Part shown: positions 52,340 to 60,250 of the stretch, piece by piece
How positions within the stretch are numbered: position 1 is the stretch's first letter
Layout of the letters: each line of letters begins with the position of its first letter
Assembly: GCF_017876405.1 (NCBI RefSeq)
Contig: NZ_JAGINW010000001.1
Span: forward strand, 5,407,203 to 5,471,202
Source: Kibdelosporangium banguiense
GTDB taxonomy: Bacteria; Actinomycetota; Actinomycetes; Mycobacteriales; Pseudonocardiaceae
Direction of reading: 5' to 3'
Length of the DNA stretch: 64,000 bases
Program-made: the position numbers and the translations under genes
Notes under the pieces: model-generated
What the model saw: only the letters and a program-made list of their open reading frames with translations
Database searches by the model: none
What the model was told of the DNA's origin: nothing

Positions 52340-53776
52340 TCGTTGTGTAAGGGTCGGCCCTGGGACGACGATGGATCTGGATGTGCGTGCGGCGGGTGAG
52401 CCGTTGCAAAGTGCTGTGCGGCCGGTGAACACGTGATGTGTTGAGCAGCCTTCGTCGTCGGTGATCACCAGGGTGATAGTGAAGGTTCCGGGTCGGCTGT
52501 AGACGTGGTCCGGTTTGGGGCCGCCGTCGCGGAGTGTGGTGCCGTCGCCGAAGTCCCAGTCGTAGCGGGTGACCTGGCCGTCTGGGTCCTGGGATCCGGT
52601 GGCGTCGAAGCGGGTTGGTCGTCCTGGGACCGCGGTGAACGATGCTGTCGGTCCCTGGTTGGGCAGGACTGTGACTGAGTCGAAGGCCGGTCCGATTCCG
52701 TTTGCCGGGAACGGGGAACCGGTGACCTCGCGTGGCACGGGGTCGATGGCGAATCCTGATACGTTGTCGCTGAAGAAGTTGCCTGCGTACAGCCATTTTC
52801 CGTCCGGTGTCGTGGTGATTCCCACTGGGCCGGTCCCGGCCTCCACACGGGACTGGACGCGTTGCAGTGTTCCCTTGCTGTTTATGGAGAAGGTCCATAT
52901 GCCGTCTTCTTCCGGCGTATGGACCGGACGGCTGGCGACACTGGCTACGTAGAGATGGCTTCCGTCGGGTGCCATTGCTATGCCTTCGGGTGTCCTTGGC
53001 GCTGGGAAGGGCGAACCCGGTACCGGAGTGAGTGAGCCGTCGGCCCCGATCTGGAATCCGTGTATGTCATCGGTTTCCAGGCATGCGATGTACAGGAATC
53101 TGCCGTCCGGCGTGATGCCGATTCCGCCGCCGGCCGCGCCGATCGGCACCGGTGGCCGGGCGTTGCCCAGTGTCCCGTCAGGACGGAGTGGGAACGTGAC
53201 GATCACGTCCGGGTCCACGTCGCCCGGCGTGCCGTGGCTCACGAACAGAAACCGGCCATCCGGGCTCACCGCGACGTTTCTGGCCTCCGGAACGCCTGTG
53301 GGAACTGGATCACCGCGCCGGGCGATTGTTCCGTCCGGATAGACTGGGAAAACTGTCACGGTTCCGAATGGGTCGGAGAACTGGTTCGCGACGTAGAGTG
53401 TCCGCCCGTCCGGGGCCATGGCGATGCCGATCGGCGATTCGCCACGGGTCTGCACCGGCTGGCCGTTGGGTACGAGTCTGCCATCATTGGCCACGGCGTA
53501 GGGATAAACCGCGTTCTCCTCAAGCGCCACAATGTAGGCGTGCTTTCCGTTCGGGGTGAACACGATTCCCCGCGCTCCCGCGCCAGTCGGCAGTGGGGCG
53601 CCGAGCGGATTGAGAGCACCATCCCCGCCGACGGTGTAGGCCGAGACGTTGTGTGGTCCGGTTCCGGTGAAGTTACGCCCACTAGTGGTGACGTACACGG
53701 GTCGGCCCACTGAGCCAGGAGGATTCACGGGGGCGACGAGGAGACCGCACGCTACGAGCACTGCCAGTGCAATCAT
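52334..53776 (-). CDS. Secreted beta-propeller (YncE/lactonase-type) protein with PKD domain
   Basis: A 480-residue exported protein. A short signal peptide (MIALAVLVACGLLVAPV) is followed by a seven-bladed propeller whose repeats carry TPDGRFLYIA-type phrases, then a PKD domain (FDATGSQDPDGQVTRYDWDF) and a Cys-containing tail. YncE-like propellers bind ligands or, rarely, hydrolyse lactones; no catalytic claim is made. The start overlaps the preceding paralogue's stop (ATGA). Its 3' end overlaps the convergent GAP1-like gene by 6 nt. Confidence 0.85.
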   Translation of the reverse strand: MIALAVLVACGLLVAPVNPPGSVGRPVYVTTSGRNFTGTGPHNVSAYTVGGDGALNPLGAPLPTGAGARGIVFTPNGKHAYIVALEENAVYPYAVANDGRLVPNGQPVQTRGESPIGIAMAPDGRTLYVANQFSDPFGTVTVFPVYPDGTIARRGDPVPTGVPEARNVAVSPDGRFLFVSHGTPGDVDPDVIVTFPLRPDGTLGNARPPVPIGAAGGGIGITPDGRFLYIACLETDDIHGFQIGADGSLTPVPGSPFPAPRTPEGIAMAPDGSHLYVASVASRPVHTPEEDGIWTFSINSKGTLQRVQSRVEAGTGPVGITTTPDGKWLYAGNFFSDNVSGFAIDPVPREVTGSPFPANGIGPAFDSVTVLPNQGPTASFTAVPGRPTRFDATGSQDPDGQVTRYDWDFGDGTTLRDGGPKPDHVYSRPGTFTITLVITDDEGCSTHHVFTGRTALCNGSPAARTSRSIVVPGPTLTQRS

Positions 53777-55218
53777 GCCGAAGTCCTTGGTACGACGATG
53801 GTCTCATTCCGCATGGCGGCTGCTGAACCGGCGCAGAGGACAGATGTCCCTGTGTAGACGAGCTTGGCCGAGCAGTTCTCGTTGTCGGTGACTGTCAGGC
53901 GCACGTGGTAAGTCCCGGCCTGCTGGTAGACGTGCGCCGGTGTGGCGCCGCCGTTCTGAAGTACTGTTCCGTCGCCGAAGTCCCAGTCGTAGCGGGCGAT
54001 CCGGCCGTCGGGGTCCCGTGAGCCGGTGGCATCGAAGGTCGCCGGCCGGCCTGCCGGGGTCGGATATGCCGAGAACTGCGCGACTGGGCCGAGGTTTGGT
54101 TTGACTACAATGGACTGGAAGGCGGGTTGCCGTCCGCCTGTGGGGAACGGTGAACCTTCGACCGTTTCGAGCTGCCCGTCCTTTTCGATGCGGAAACCGG
54201 CCACATCCCATGAGTTGATGTTCGACACGTACAGATGCTCGCCGTTCGGCGTCGGCGTGAGTGCGACCGGTGCCCGGCCCGCGGTGAAATCGCCGAGCCG
54301 CACCAGTGCGCCGTTGTCCTTGATGCGATAGGCCGACACCAGCTGGCTTGTGCTGGCGATCAGTCCGCCGTCGGCCACGTACAGGTGGCGTCCGTCGGGG
54401 GTGGCCACGGCCGCGATCGGGACGTCGGGTGCGTCGAACCGTGATCCTGGTACCGGGGTCAGTTCGCCGTCCGGCTCGATGCGGAAACCGAAGACCTCCT
54501 GTGAACCCGAACAAGGCACGTAAAGGAACCTCCCGTCGGGTGTGACGGCCATGGCGCCGCCCGCGGTGCCGATCGGGATCCGGTCGCCCAGCTGCTTCAA
54601 CGTTCCGTCGCCATACACAGCGAACCGTGTCAGCCAGTCCTGTGCCGTGCCCAGCGGATCACCATGGCTGACAAACAGGAACCGGCCGTCGGGGGGCATC
54701 GCCATGCCCCGCGCGGACTCGGCACCGGTCGCAATCGGTTCGGCAAGCCGGGTGAGCCGGCCGTCGCCGCCGATCCTGAATGCCAGCACCGTATCCGTCC
54801 CGCGGTTGACCACGTACAGCGTTCTTCCGTTCGGCGCGACCGCCAACGCGTCCGGATCCTTGTTCGCTTTGACAGGATCTCTCAACGGGACAAGCTGCCC
54901 GCCCGGTGCTATCCGGAACATGCTGATCGAGTTGGAGTCGTCCGGCGTCATCGGTTTCACGCCGTTGGCCGTGTAAGCGAATCTTCCGTCTGGAGTGACC
55001 ACAATGGACCTTGGTGCGGCGTCCGTGGTGACCAGTTCGGCACGCCGGACCAGCCGGCCGTCCGCCGCTATGTCGAACGTCGAAATGTTGTCCGACAGGA
55101 TGTTCGTAACGTAAATCTGCCGATTGCCTGGCTCGTCGGCGGCTGCCGTAGGGACAGCCGTGCTGGTCCAGATCACCGCCACACTCAGAAAAGCCGAGAG
55201 AAAACCATGCCGTGCCAC
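53773..55218 (-). CDS. Secreted beta-propeller/PKD protein, paralogue of the next gene
   Basis: A 481-residue exported protein with the same layout as its downstream neighbour: propeller repeats (TPDGRFAYTANG, APNGRTLYVVNRG), a PKD domain (FDATGSRDPDGRIARYDWDF) and a matching Cys tail (ENCSAKLVYTGTSVLCAG). GTG 55218 is chosen because the signal peptide ARHGFLSAFLSVAVIW starts there and GGGGGT lies upstream; longer starts at 55260 or 55320 are open. The pair probably arose by tandem duplication and is co-translated. Role at the cell surface unknown. Confidence 0.85.
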   Translation of the reverse strand: MARHGFLSAFLSVAVIWTSTAVPTAAADEPGNRQIYVTNILSDNISTFDIAADGRLVRRAELVTTDAAPRSIVVTPDGRFAYTANGVKPMTPDDSNSISMFRIAPGGQLVPLRDPVKANKDPDALAVAPNGRTLYVVNRGTDTVLAFRIGGDGRLTRLAEPIATGAESARGMAMPPDGRFLFVSHGDPLGTAQDWLTRFAVYGDGTLKQLGDRIPIGTAGGAMAVTPDGRFLYVPCSGSQEVFGFRIEPDGELTPVPGSRFDAPDVPIAAVATPDGRHLYVADGGLIASTSQLVSAYRIKDNGALVRLGDFTAGRAPVALTPTPNGEHLYVSNINSWDVAGFRIEKDGQLETVEGSPFPTGGRQPAFQSIVVKPNLGPVAQFSAYPTPAGRPATFDATGSRDPDGRIARYDWDFGDGTVLQNGGATPAHVYQQAGTYHVRLTVTDNENCSAKLVYTGTSVLCAGSAAAMRNETIVVPRTSA

Positions 55219-55333
55219 AACGACACCCCCAGTGCCGCCCGGTGCCCCCGACCGGGCCATCGGCCAGGTTTCGCCGTCCGGACCGGTCCGGTCAAGGGCT
55301 TGACCGATCAAGCCTGGCAATGGACCGGGCCAA

Positions 55334-57766
55334 TCAACTGAGGTCTTCGGATGCGTTGATGGCGGCTGACAACGCGGCGGCCAGGCTGTGTGCCTTGGCG
55401 GTGTTCAGGCCCCGGCAGATCTCCAGTGCCTGTTCGCGGTCCGCGCGGGCGTGGGCGGGTCTGGTCTGGTCGAGCACGGATGCGCGCCGCTGCAGTACGC
55501 GGGCCTGCTTCCAGCGGTCGCCGATGTCGGTGTAGATGCTCAGTGCGATGTCCAGATGCCGTTCAGCCGGACGCAGGTCGCCCATTTCGTGGCGGCACCG
55601 GCCGCACCCGAACCAGGCGTCCGCTTCCACTGCAGGGGAGTCCACACCGACGGCGATCGCGCCGGCCTCCTGGAACGTGGCGTTCGCGGTCTGCCAGTCG
55701 CCGGTCGCCTCGAGTGTCTCGGCCAGTCGCTGCAGGCCGGTCGCGACCAGGTTGCGGTGCGACAGCGAGTCGGTCCGCCGGAATTCGCCCACGGCGGTCC
55801 GGTGTGCGGCCGCGGCCTGTTCATATCGGCCAAGGGCGTGCAATGCCAGGCCGACGTACGACAACGCGATGTGCTCCTCGAAAGTGTGGCCGGTCTGGTG
55901 GAACACCGCGATCGCCGAGGTCAGAAGCTCGACCGAGCGGCCCGGCCTGCCGTCGTCCAGTTCGGCTCGCCCGCTGTGCATCAAGGACCACGCTTCTGCG
56001 ATGCGGTCGCCCACTTCTCTGGCCACAGCGAGCGCACGGCGGTGGGTCTGGTACGCCTCGTGGTGCAGTGCGGGGACCAGGTTGAGCGCCCAGCCAAGGA
56101 AATTCAGTTGCTCGGCCTCGTCTCGGCGGCGGTCGAGCGCGCGGGCCGCGTTGACGCCATAGGTGAACACCTCACGCCATACGTCGCTGGTCTTGCGCAG
56201 AGCGGAATACCAGCGTACGGAGGAGCTGAACTCAAGCACTGCAGCGTGCCACCGCAGGCGCACAGCCTGGCGCAACGCGGCCAGCCAGTGGGCCTGCTCG
56301 TCGTCCAGCCATTCCACCGCGTCTTCCGCGGTGTCCACCACGGCGTCCGGATCGCGCTCTGACCAGTCCGGGGCAAGGAGCTTCGCGGCACGAATCCCGT
56401 TGCGCAGCAACCATTCTGTCAGCCGCCACTCGGCCGCCTGGATGTCGGCGGCGGTGTCCTCGCCCGCGAGCCGCTCGCCGGCGAACAGCCGTAGCAGGTC
56501 GTGCAGGATGTACCGGCCCTCTCGTACGTCGGTGTCGAGCAGGCTGGCGTCGACCAGTTCTTCGAGGTGGCGCTCGGCGGTGGTCTCGTCCAGTTCGGCC
56601 AGCACGGCGGTCTGTGCCACGGTCACGTCCGGGCCACCCGCCAGCGACAGCCGCCGGAACACCATGCCGGAGATGGCGTCGCACTGCTGGTAGGACACCT
56701 CGAACGCGGCGCGTACCTGCAGGTCGCCCGCGGTCAGGGCGGTCAGTCTGCGTTGCTCGTCGTTCAGTTGCCGCACCAGGTTGGCGATCGGCCACCGCGG
56801 CCGGCTGGCCAGCCGGTTGCCGGCGATCCGCAACGCCAGCGGCAGGTTTCCGCACAGCTCGGCCACCCGGTGCACGGCATCGAGCTCGCGGGCGGCCCGG
56901 TCCGGCCGGATGATCGACTCCAGCAGGCGTACGCCCGCGGCCGCGTCCAGGACATCCAGCTGGATCCGGCCGACTGCCTCCAGACCGGACAGCACTCGCC
57001 TGCTGGTGATCAGCACCAGGCTGCCCGAGCTGCCCGGCAACAGCGGGCGGACCTGCGCGTCGTCTGCCACGTTGTCCAGGATCACCAGCATCCGCCGTTC
57101 GCTCAGCAGCTGACGGTACAAAGTGGACCGTCCGTGGACGCCGGTGGGGAGATGAGCGGCCGCGACACCCATTGCTGCCAGCAGTTGTCCGAGTGCGTCG
57201 TGCGCGCTGAGCGGATTCGTGTCGATGCCACGCATGTTGACGAACACCCGGCCGTCCGGATACCGCTTGCCGACCCGGTGCCCGATGTGCACGGCGAACG
57301 ACGTCTTGCCCACGCCGGGAGCGCCGAACAACACGACCACGGGCGTGGCCCGGAGGTTGGTGCGCAGGTGCTCCCCGACCAGTTGCAGGGTCTGCTCCAC
57401 CTCGTTGTCCCGGCCGGTGAAATCGGCGACCTCGGGTGGGAGCTGGCACTGCTGGGGTCGGCCGGACGGCGTAGCGGCTGTGCCGGTGGGCCTGGTGCCG
57501 GTCCGGACACGTCCTGCCTTGGCAAGGCGCACGAACTCCCACTGCGCATGCGTGTCCAGGGTGAGTGCGGAGGCGAGCGCCTGGACGCTCCGCCGCTGCG
57601 GCACACGGACCCGGCCGCGCTCCATGTCGCTGATCGAGCGTGCGCTGATCCCCGACGCGGACGCCAGTTCCTCCTGCGTCAACCGAGCTGATCTGCGATA
57701 ACGCGCGAGCAGGTCACCGAAGTTGTCCCCGGGCTCGCGCACCGCTTCCGGGCCGGTGTCCGACAT
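55334..57766 (-). CDS. XRE / NB-ARC / TPR regulator
   Basis: An 810-residue STAND protein. Residues 17-72 form an XRE helix-turn-helix (LTQEELASASGISARSISDM). The NB-ARC ATPase has a P-loop GAPGVGKT at 148-155, Walker B MLVILDNVAD near 245 and the GNLPLALRI-type GLPL motif near 340. A winged helix and about 300 residues of TPR repeats follow. Such proteins are off until a ligand binds the TPR region. ATG 57766 is chosen; the upstream frame lacks coding character. A perfect palindrome lies 36 bp upstream. Confidence 0.9.
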   Translation of the reverse strand: MSDTGPEAVREPGDNFGDLLARYRRSARLTQEELASASGISARSISDMERGRVRVPQRRSVQALASALTLDTHAQWEFVRLAKAGRVRTGTRPTGTAATPSGRPQQCQLPPEVADFTGRDNEVEQTLQLVGEHLRTNLRATPVVVLFGAPGVGKTSFAVHIGHRVGKRYPDGRVFVNMRGIDTNPLSAHDALGQLLAAMGVAAAHLPTGVHGRSTLYRQLLSERRMLVILDNVADDAQVRPLLPGSSGSLVLITSRRVLSGLEAVGRIQLDVLDAAAGVRLLESIIRPDRAARELDAVHRVAELCGNLPLALRIAGNRLASRPRWPIANLVRQLNDEQRRLTALTAGDLQVRAAFEVSYQQCDAISGMVFRRLSLAGGPDVTVAQTAVLAELDETTAERHLEELVDASLLDTDVREGRYILHDLLRLFAGERLAGEDTAADIQAAEWRLTEWLLRNGIRAAKLLAPDWSERDPDAVVDTAEDAVEWLDDEQAHWLAALRQAVRLRWHAAVLEFSSSVRWYSALRKTSDVWREVFTYGVNAARALDRRRDEAEQLNFLGWALNLVPALHHEAYQTHRRALAVAREVGDRIAEAWSLMHSGRAELDDGRPGRSVELLTSAIAVFHQTGHTFEEHIALSYVGLALHALGRYEQAAAAHRTAVGEFRRTDSLSHRNLVATGLQRLAETLEATGDWQTANATFQEAGAIAVGVDSPAVEADAWFGCGRCRHEMGDLRPAERHLDIALSIYTDIGDRWKQARVLQRRASVLDQTRPAHARADREQALEICRGLNTAKAHSLAAALSAAINASEDLS

Positions 57767-57801
57767 TCGCCTGCCGCTCGCAATCGTGGGATCAACCCCT
57801 G

Positions 57802-57813
57802 GATATCGATATC
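57802..57813. promoter_or_regulatory. Palindrome before the NB-ARC regulator gene
   Basis: GATATCGATATC is a perfect 12-bp palindrome, unusually AT-rich here and 36 bp upstream of the regulator start. It may be an XRE-type operator for self-control. No promoter hexamers are assigned. Confidence 0.35.
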
Positions 57814-57876
57814 GACCCTCGATTCTGTCAGTGATCAACACGTTACGTAAGGTGGCAAAAGTGTGATGAACGCCGG

Positions 57877-58059
57877 TTATCGTCCATAGTAGACAGTTGC
57901 GGTCGTTGACCCGTTCGGCCCAATGCCGCGAAGACCGGCCGGAAGAAACCGAAGAAGTACTTCTGCGGGCTGGTCTTCGTGGTGCCCCGCCGCCGTGCGG
58001 AGTTGGCTGGTGGGACATCCCGGCGGCACCGCGGAAGGGGGCGAGGTGAGATGGGTCAT
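57877..58059 (-). CDS. Possible 60-residue ORF coupled to the COG1470-like gene
   Basis: A 60-codon frame (MTHLTSPPSAVPPGCPTS at its start, ending TTATVYYGR) begins in an ATGA overlap with the upstream stop, the usual sign of a real downstream gene here. Against it, codon use is less GC-ending than its neighbours and its second half is the nested hairpin described separately. No family is recognised. It would be the last gene of a two-gene unit. Confidence 0.35.
   Translation of the reverse strand: MTHLTSPPSAVPPGCPTSQLRTAAGHHEDQPAEVLLRFLPAGLRGIGPNGSTTATVYYGR
57929..57979. repeat. Nested inverted repeat
   Basis: CGAAGACCGGCC (57929-57940) pairs with GGCTGGTCTTCG (57968-57979) with one mismatch, and inside it AGAAGT/ACTTCT (57953-57964) forms a second perfect stem without a loop. 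It lies after the COG1470-like gene and could end its transcript, or be a binding site. Confidence 0.45.
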
Positions 58060-59351
58060 TGCGGCTGGTCGACCAGCTCCCCGCTGACGTTCAGCAGTTG
58101 CAGACAGCTGCGGGCCTGTACGCCCGAGGCGGGGGTGCCCGGCTTGTTGCACGTCACGGTGGCGTCCACGATCGCGCCCGCGGGTACCTCGATCGGCGTC
58201 ACCCAGTGGTAGTCCTGGTTGCGGAACGTCTCCAGCGCGATGGTGGTGATGGTCCGCTCGCCGAACACGATGGTCAGCAGGCCCTCGTCGCCCTGCGGAT
58301 TGGCCAGCAGGATGTCGGTGATCCGGAAGATCTTGCCCTCCGGCACCACGTAGCTGCGTGTGCCACGTCCGCCGGGGTTGGTCCGGACCTCGATGGTGGC
58401 CGAACTCTGCTGTCCCAGTCCGGCCGGTGGCGGCGGCCCCGGCGCTGGAGTGCTGGCAGGCGGCTGGCTGCTCGGTGCCCCACCGCCACCGCCGCTGCCA
58501 CCGGGAGGCTGATCGCCGGTGCTCGTCCTGGGTTGCTGTCCGGCTGCCTGGGCGATTTGCTGGGCTTTGTCCTCGGCGGCTTCGGTGGCCGCACTCTGGA
58601 TCGCCGGCCGTACCAGCGCGAACCACGCGAGCACCAGCGCCAGCAACGCGGCCAACAGCGCAAGCAGCCAGCGCGGCAGCAACGGCAGCTGCACGAATTC
58701 GCCGTCCAGAGCGTGCTTTTCGGGTACATCCGGCTCGGTGACCATGGTGGCGGCCAGGTCCGCCTCGACGCGGAACGCCCTGGTGACCGGCCTGCCGAAC
58801 CAGATCAACTTGCGCGCCCGGGCCCGCAGCCTGATCGGTTCGCGTGTGCCCGGGGCGATCTCGGGAAGCTGGGCGGGCAGCCGGAACCGAAGTTGTTGTT
58901 CGGTATCGGCTGCCGCGAGCGATCCGGTGATCGGCGTGTTCCCAAGGTTGTGCAACAACACCGAGTACCGCGCCCGGCGCCACGCGCGTCTGCGCTGAGG
59001 GACCAGCTCCGCGCCCGTGAGCAGGAACGGTTCGATGATCACGGTGCTTTCCGAGATGACCCCGGTCTGCGGCCGTTCGACCGGAAGCACACGGATGCCC
59101 AGTGGTACCTCGCCTGCCCGCACGTCCGGCGAGCGCGGTGGGCGCAGCAGGACGGTCACGTTCTCACTGGTGCCCGGGTACAGGGACAGTCGTACCGGCT
59201 CGACAGTGGTCCATGGCGCGCACTCGCCGAGCACTTCGAACTCGTACGCCTCGACGATGTCGCTGTCGTTGCGGACAGTCAGTGTGGTGGCCGTTTCCCC
59301 GCCGGGCGTGACGACGACGGTCGGGCGGTCCAGCTCAGCGGAAGTGGTCAC
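58056..59351 (-). CDS. COG1470-like membrane protein of the CIS locus
   Basis: A 431-residue protein. Residues 1-220 form two beta-sandwich repeats of the kind in COG1470/'hydrolytic protein' entries (TVRNDSDIVEAYEFEVLG; SVLLHNLGNTPITGSL). A membrane helix lies at about 228-250, followed by a Pro/Gly/Ser linker (about 285-325) and a 100-residue C-terminal beta domain with two Cys. Actinomycete CIS gene sets often include such a protein; its role there is not settled. GTG 59351 start. It is divergent from the LuxR gene. Confidence 0.72.
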   Translation of the reverse strand: MTTSAELDRPTVVVTPGGETATTLTVRNDSDIVEAYEFEVLGECAPWTTVEPVRLSLYPGTSENVTVLLRPPRSPDVRAGEVPLGIRVLPVERPQTGVISESTVIIEPFLLTGAELVPQRRRAWRRARYSVLLHNLGNTPITGSLAAADTEQQLRFRLPAQLPEIAPGTREPIRLRARARKLIWFGRPVTRAFRVEADLAATMVTEPDVPEKHALDGEFVQLPLLPRWLLALLAALLALVLAWFALVRPAIQSAATEAAEDKAQQIAQAAGQQPRTSTGDQPPGGSGGGGGAPSSQPPASTPAPGPPPPAGLGQQSSATIEVRTNPGGRGTRSYVVPEGKIFRITDILLANPQGDEGLLTIVFGERTITTIALETFRNQDYHWVTPIEVPAGAIVDATVTCNKPGTPASGVQARSCLQLLNVSGELVDQPQ

Positions 59352-59503
59352 GCCCCGAAGCTAGGTGCGGCGGACTTCCGCGTGACAGGGGACAGAGGGC
59401 AGGCGGTGGGCACGAGTGGTGCCCCGGCGAGCGTGATCGCACTGCCCACAGAGCAACCAGGGCTGTGACAGGGCGCCCTGGCATGGTGAACGGGAGCACA
59501 CGA

Positions 59504-60127
59504 ATGACGAGAGTGCCATTCGCACTGTATGCCCAGGATCCGATCCTTGAGGCAGGGGTCGTGCACCAGCTGCGTTCCCGGCCTGAGGTCGTGCTGGTGA
59601 GTCCGGATGAGGAGGAGAGCGCCACGGTCGCGCTCGTCGTGGTGGACCGTGTGGACGACGAGGCGATCCAGTTGCTGCGCAGGCTGCAACGGTCTTCCAG
59701 GGCACGTGTCGGGCTGATGGTCGGCCAGTTCGAGCACAACGTGTTGCACACGACGGTGGAATGTGGAGTGGCGGCGTTGATCCGCCGTTCCGAGGCGAGC
59801 CAGGACCGGCTGGTGACGATGATCACCGCGCTGGCGCGGGGCGAAGGTGTGCTGCCCGGTGACCTGCTCGGCAGGCTGCTCGACCAGGTGGGGCGGTTGC
59901 AGCGCAAGGTTCTCGACCCACGGGGGCTGACGCTGTCCACGCTCACCGCACGCGAGGCGGACATGCTGCGGCTGGTGGCCGAAGGACTCGACACCGCCGA
60001 GATCGCCGCGAAGACCTCGTTCTCGGAGCGCACCGTGAAGAACGTCCTGCATGAGGTCATCACCCGGCTCAACCTGCGTAACCGGGCACACGCGGTCGGA
60101 TACGTGATGCGGCACGGCTTGATCTGA
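59504..60127 (+). CDS. LuxR family response-regulator-like protein
   Basis: A 207-residue regulator. The N-terminal 120 residues look like a receiver fold but lack a clear phosphorylation pocket: the strand where the Asp is expected reads VALVVVDRVDD and the early acidic pair is reduced to one Asp (LYAQDPILEAG). The C-terminal HTH (LTAREADMLRLVAEGLDTAE, then FSERTVKNVL) is intact. ATG 59504 has GGGAG 7 nt upstream. It stands at the head of the plus-strand CIS genes and may control them; phosphorylation-independent action is inferred. Confidence 0.82.
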   Translation: MTRVPFALYAQDPILEAGVVHQLRSRPEVVLVSPDEEESATVALVVVDRVDDEAIQLLRRLQRSSRARVGLMVGQFEHNVLHTTVECGVAALIRRSEASQDRLVTMITALARGEGVLPGDLLGRLLDQVGRLQRKVLDPRGLTLSTLTAREADMLRLVAEGLDTAEIAAKTSFSERTVKNVLHEVITRLNLRNRAHAVGYVMRHGLI

Positions 60128-60250
60128 CGCCCTTGCCCGAAAGGTCATGACGGCCTGCCGCGCAATTGCCTGCCGGGGCCTCGGCACAGGGTGTCCGGTC
60201 CAGCGAGGATCGCGACAGAGGCACTGCGCGAGGAGGGCTGGGATTTGGGT

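Noticed and set aside
29248..57891. A 12-mer (ATCGTCCATAGT) shared between the end of the dynamin operon and the region before the NB-ARC gene
   Set aside because: Many 12-mers are expected to occur twice by chance in 64 kb.
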